DNA of 6,306 bases from the NCBI GenBank assembly GCA_022843885.1, contig JALHMU010000050.1, positions 1 through 6,306 of the forward strand, written 5' to 3'. Source of the stretch: Candidatus Peribacteraceae bacterium. GTDB lineage: Bacteria > Patescibacteriota > Gracilibacteria > Peribacterales > Peribacteraceae. A program made the translations under genes and the position numbers. The notes below the pieces were generated by a model that saw nothing but the letters and a program-made list of their open reading frames with translations, searched no databases and was not told the DNA's origin. Numbering within the stretch: the stretch's first letter is position 1; the number at the start of each line of letters is the position of its first letter. Of the stretch, positions 6,279 through 6,306 are shown piece after piece.

Positions 6279-6288
6279 GCGTGGCGTG

Positions 6289-6306
6289 AGATCGGAAGAG
6301 CACACG
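6289..6306 (+). other. Illumina TruSeq adapter contamination at the contig end
   Basis: The last 18 bases, AGATCGGAAGAGCACACG, match exactly the start of the standard Illumina TruSeq read-1 adapter. An exact match flush with the end of the sequence is not expected by chance. This is a library artefact; genomic sequence ends at 6288. On the minus strand it is translated as part of a false N-terminus (CSSDL) fused to the Ser-rich gene. Confidence 0.96.

Overview
The window is a 6.3-kb piece of bacterial DNA in which every supported gene lies on the minus strand. It probably comes from a Patescibacteria/CPR-type genome. The reasons are a DHH phosphoesterase with a long extra segment and a charged tail, two small orphan proteins, and a Ser-rich protein ending in an LPxTG-like signal. 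That placement is inference from style, not a search. UGA acts as a normal stop at the 146-aa gene, which argues against the UGA=Gly groups (Gracilibacteria, Absconditabacteria).

Read in the direction of transcription (right to left), the layout is as follows. (1) 6289-6306 is Illumina adapter, not genome, so the right edge is an assembly end. (2) Unit A holds a small Ser-rich wall-anchor-like protein (5877-6278, probably 5'-truncated), then enolase (4578-5834), then a 146-aa protein of unknown function (4032-4472). It closes with a strong rho-independent terminator (3985-4010). (3) tRNA-Pro(GGG) lies at 3891-3966 with CCA encoded. (4) Unit B has a near-consensus promoter whose -35 box touches the tRNA CCA end, a short leader with three small hairpins, a 72-aa orphan protein (3587-3805), and a terminator (3525-3554). 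(5) Unit C has a consensus-like promoter (3443-3471), then a NrnA-type DHH/DHHA1 phosphoesterase (2112-3410), then infB (1-2037). The infB gene runs off the left edge and lacks most of the C-terminal fMet-tRNA-binding domain.

The recognised genes are core housekeeping: translation initiation (IF-2), a translation adaptor (tRNA-Pro), nano-RNA/pAp turnover (NrnA) and glycolysis (enolase). No mobile element, CRISPR array, defence locus or obvious new system was seen. The most useful observations are the adapter contamination and its false protein start, the compact and partly structured leader and small gene next to the tRNA, the sortase-signal-like protein, and the mix of Shine-Dalgarno and non-Shine-Dalgarno starts. 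No stretch over 300 bases lacks a gene. The longest gene-free gap (3411-3586) carries the unit C promoter and the unit B terminator.
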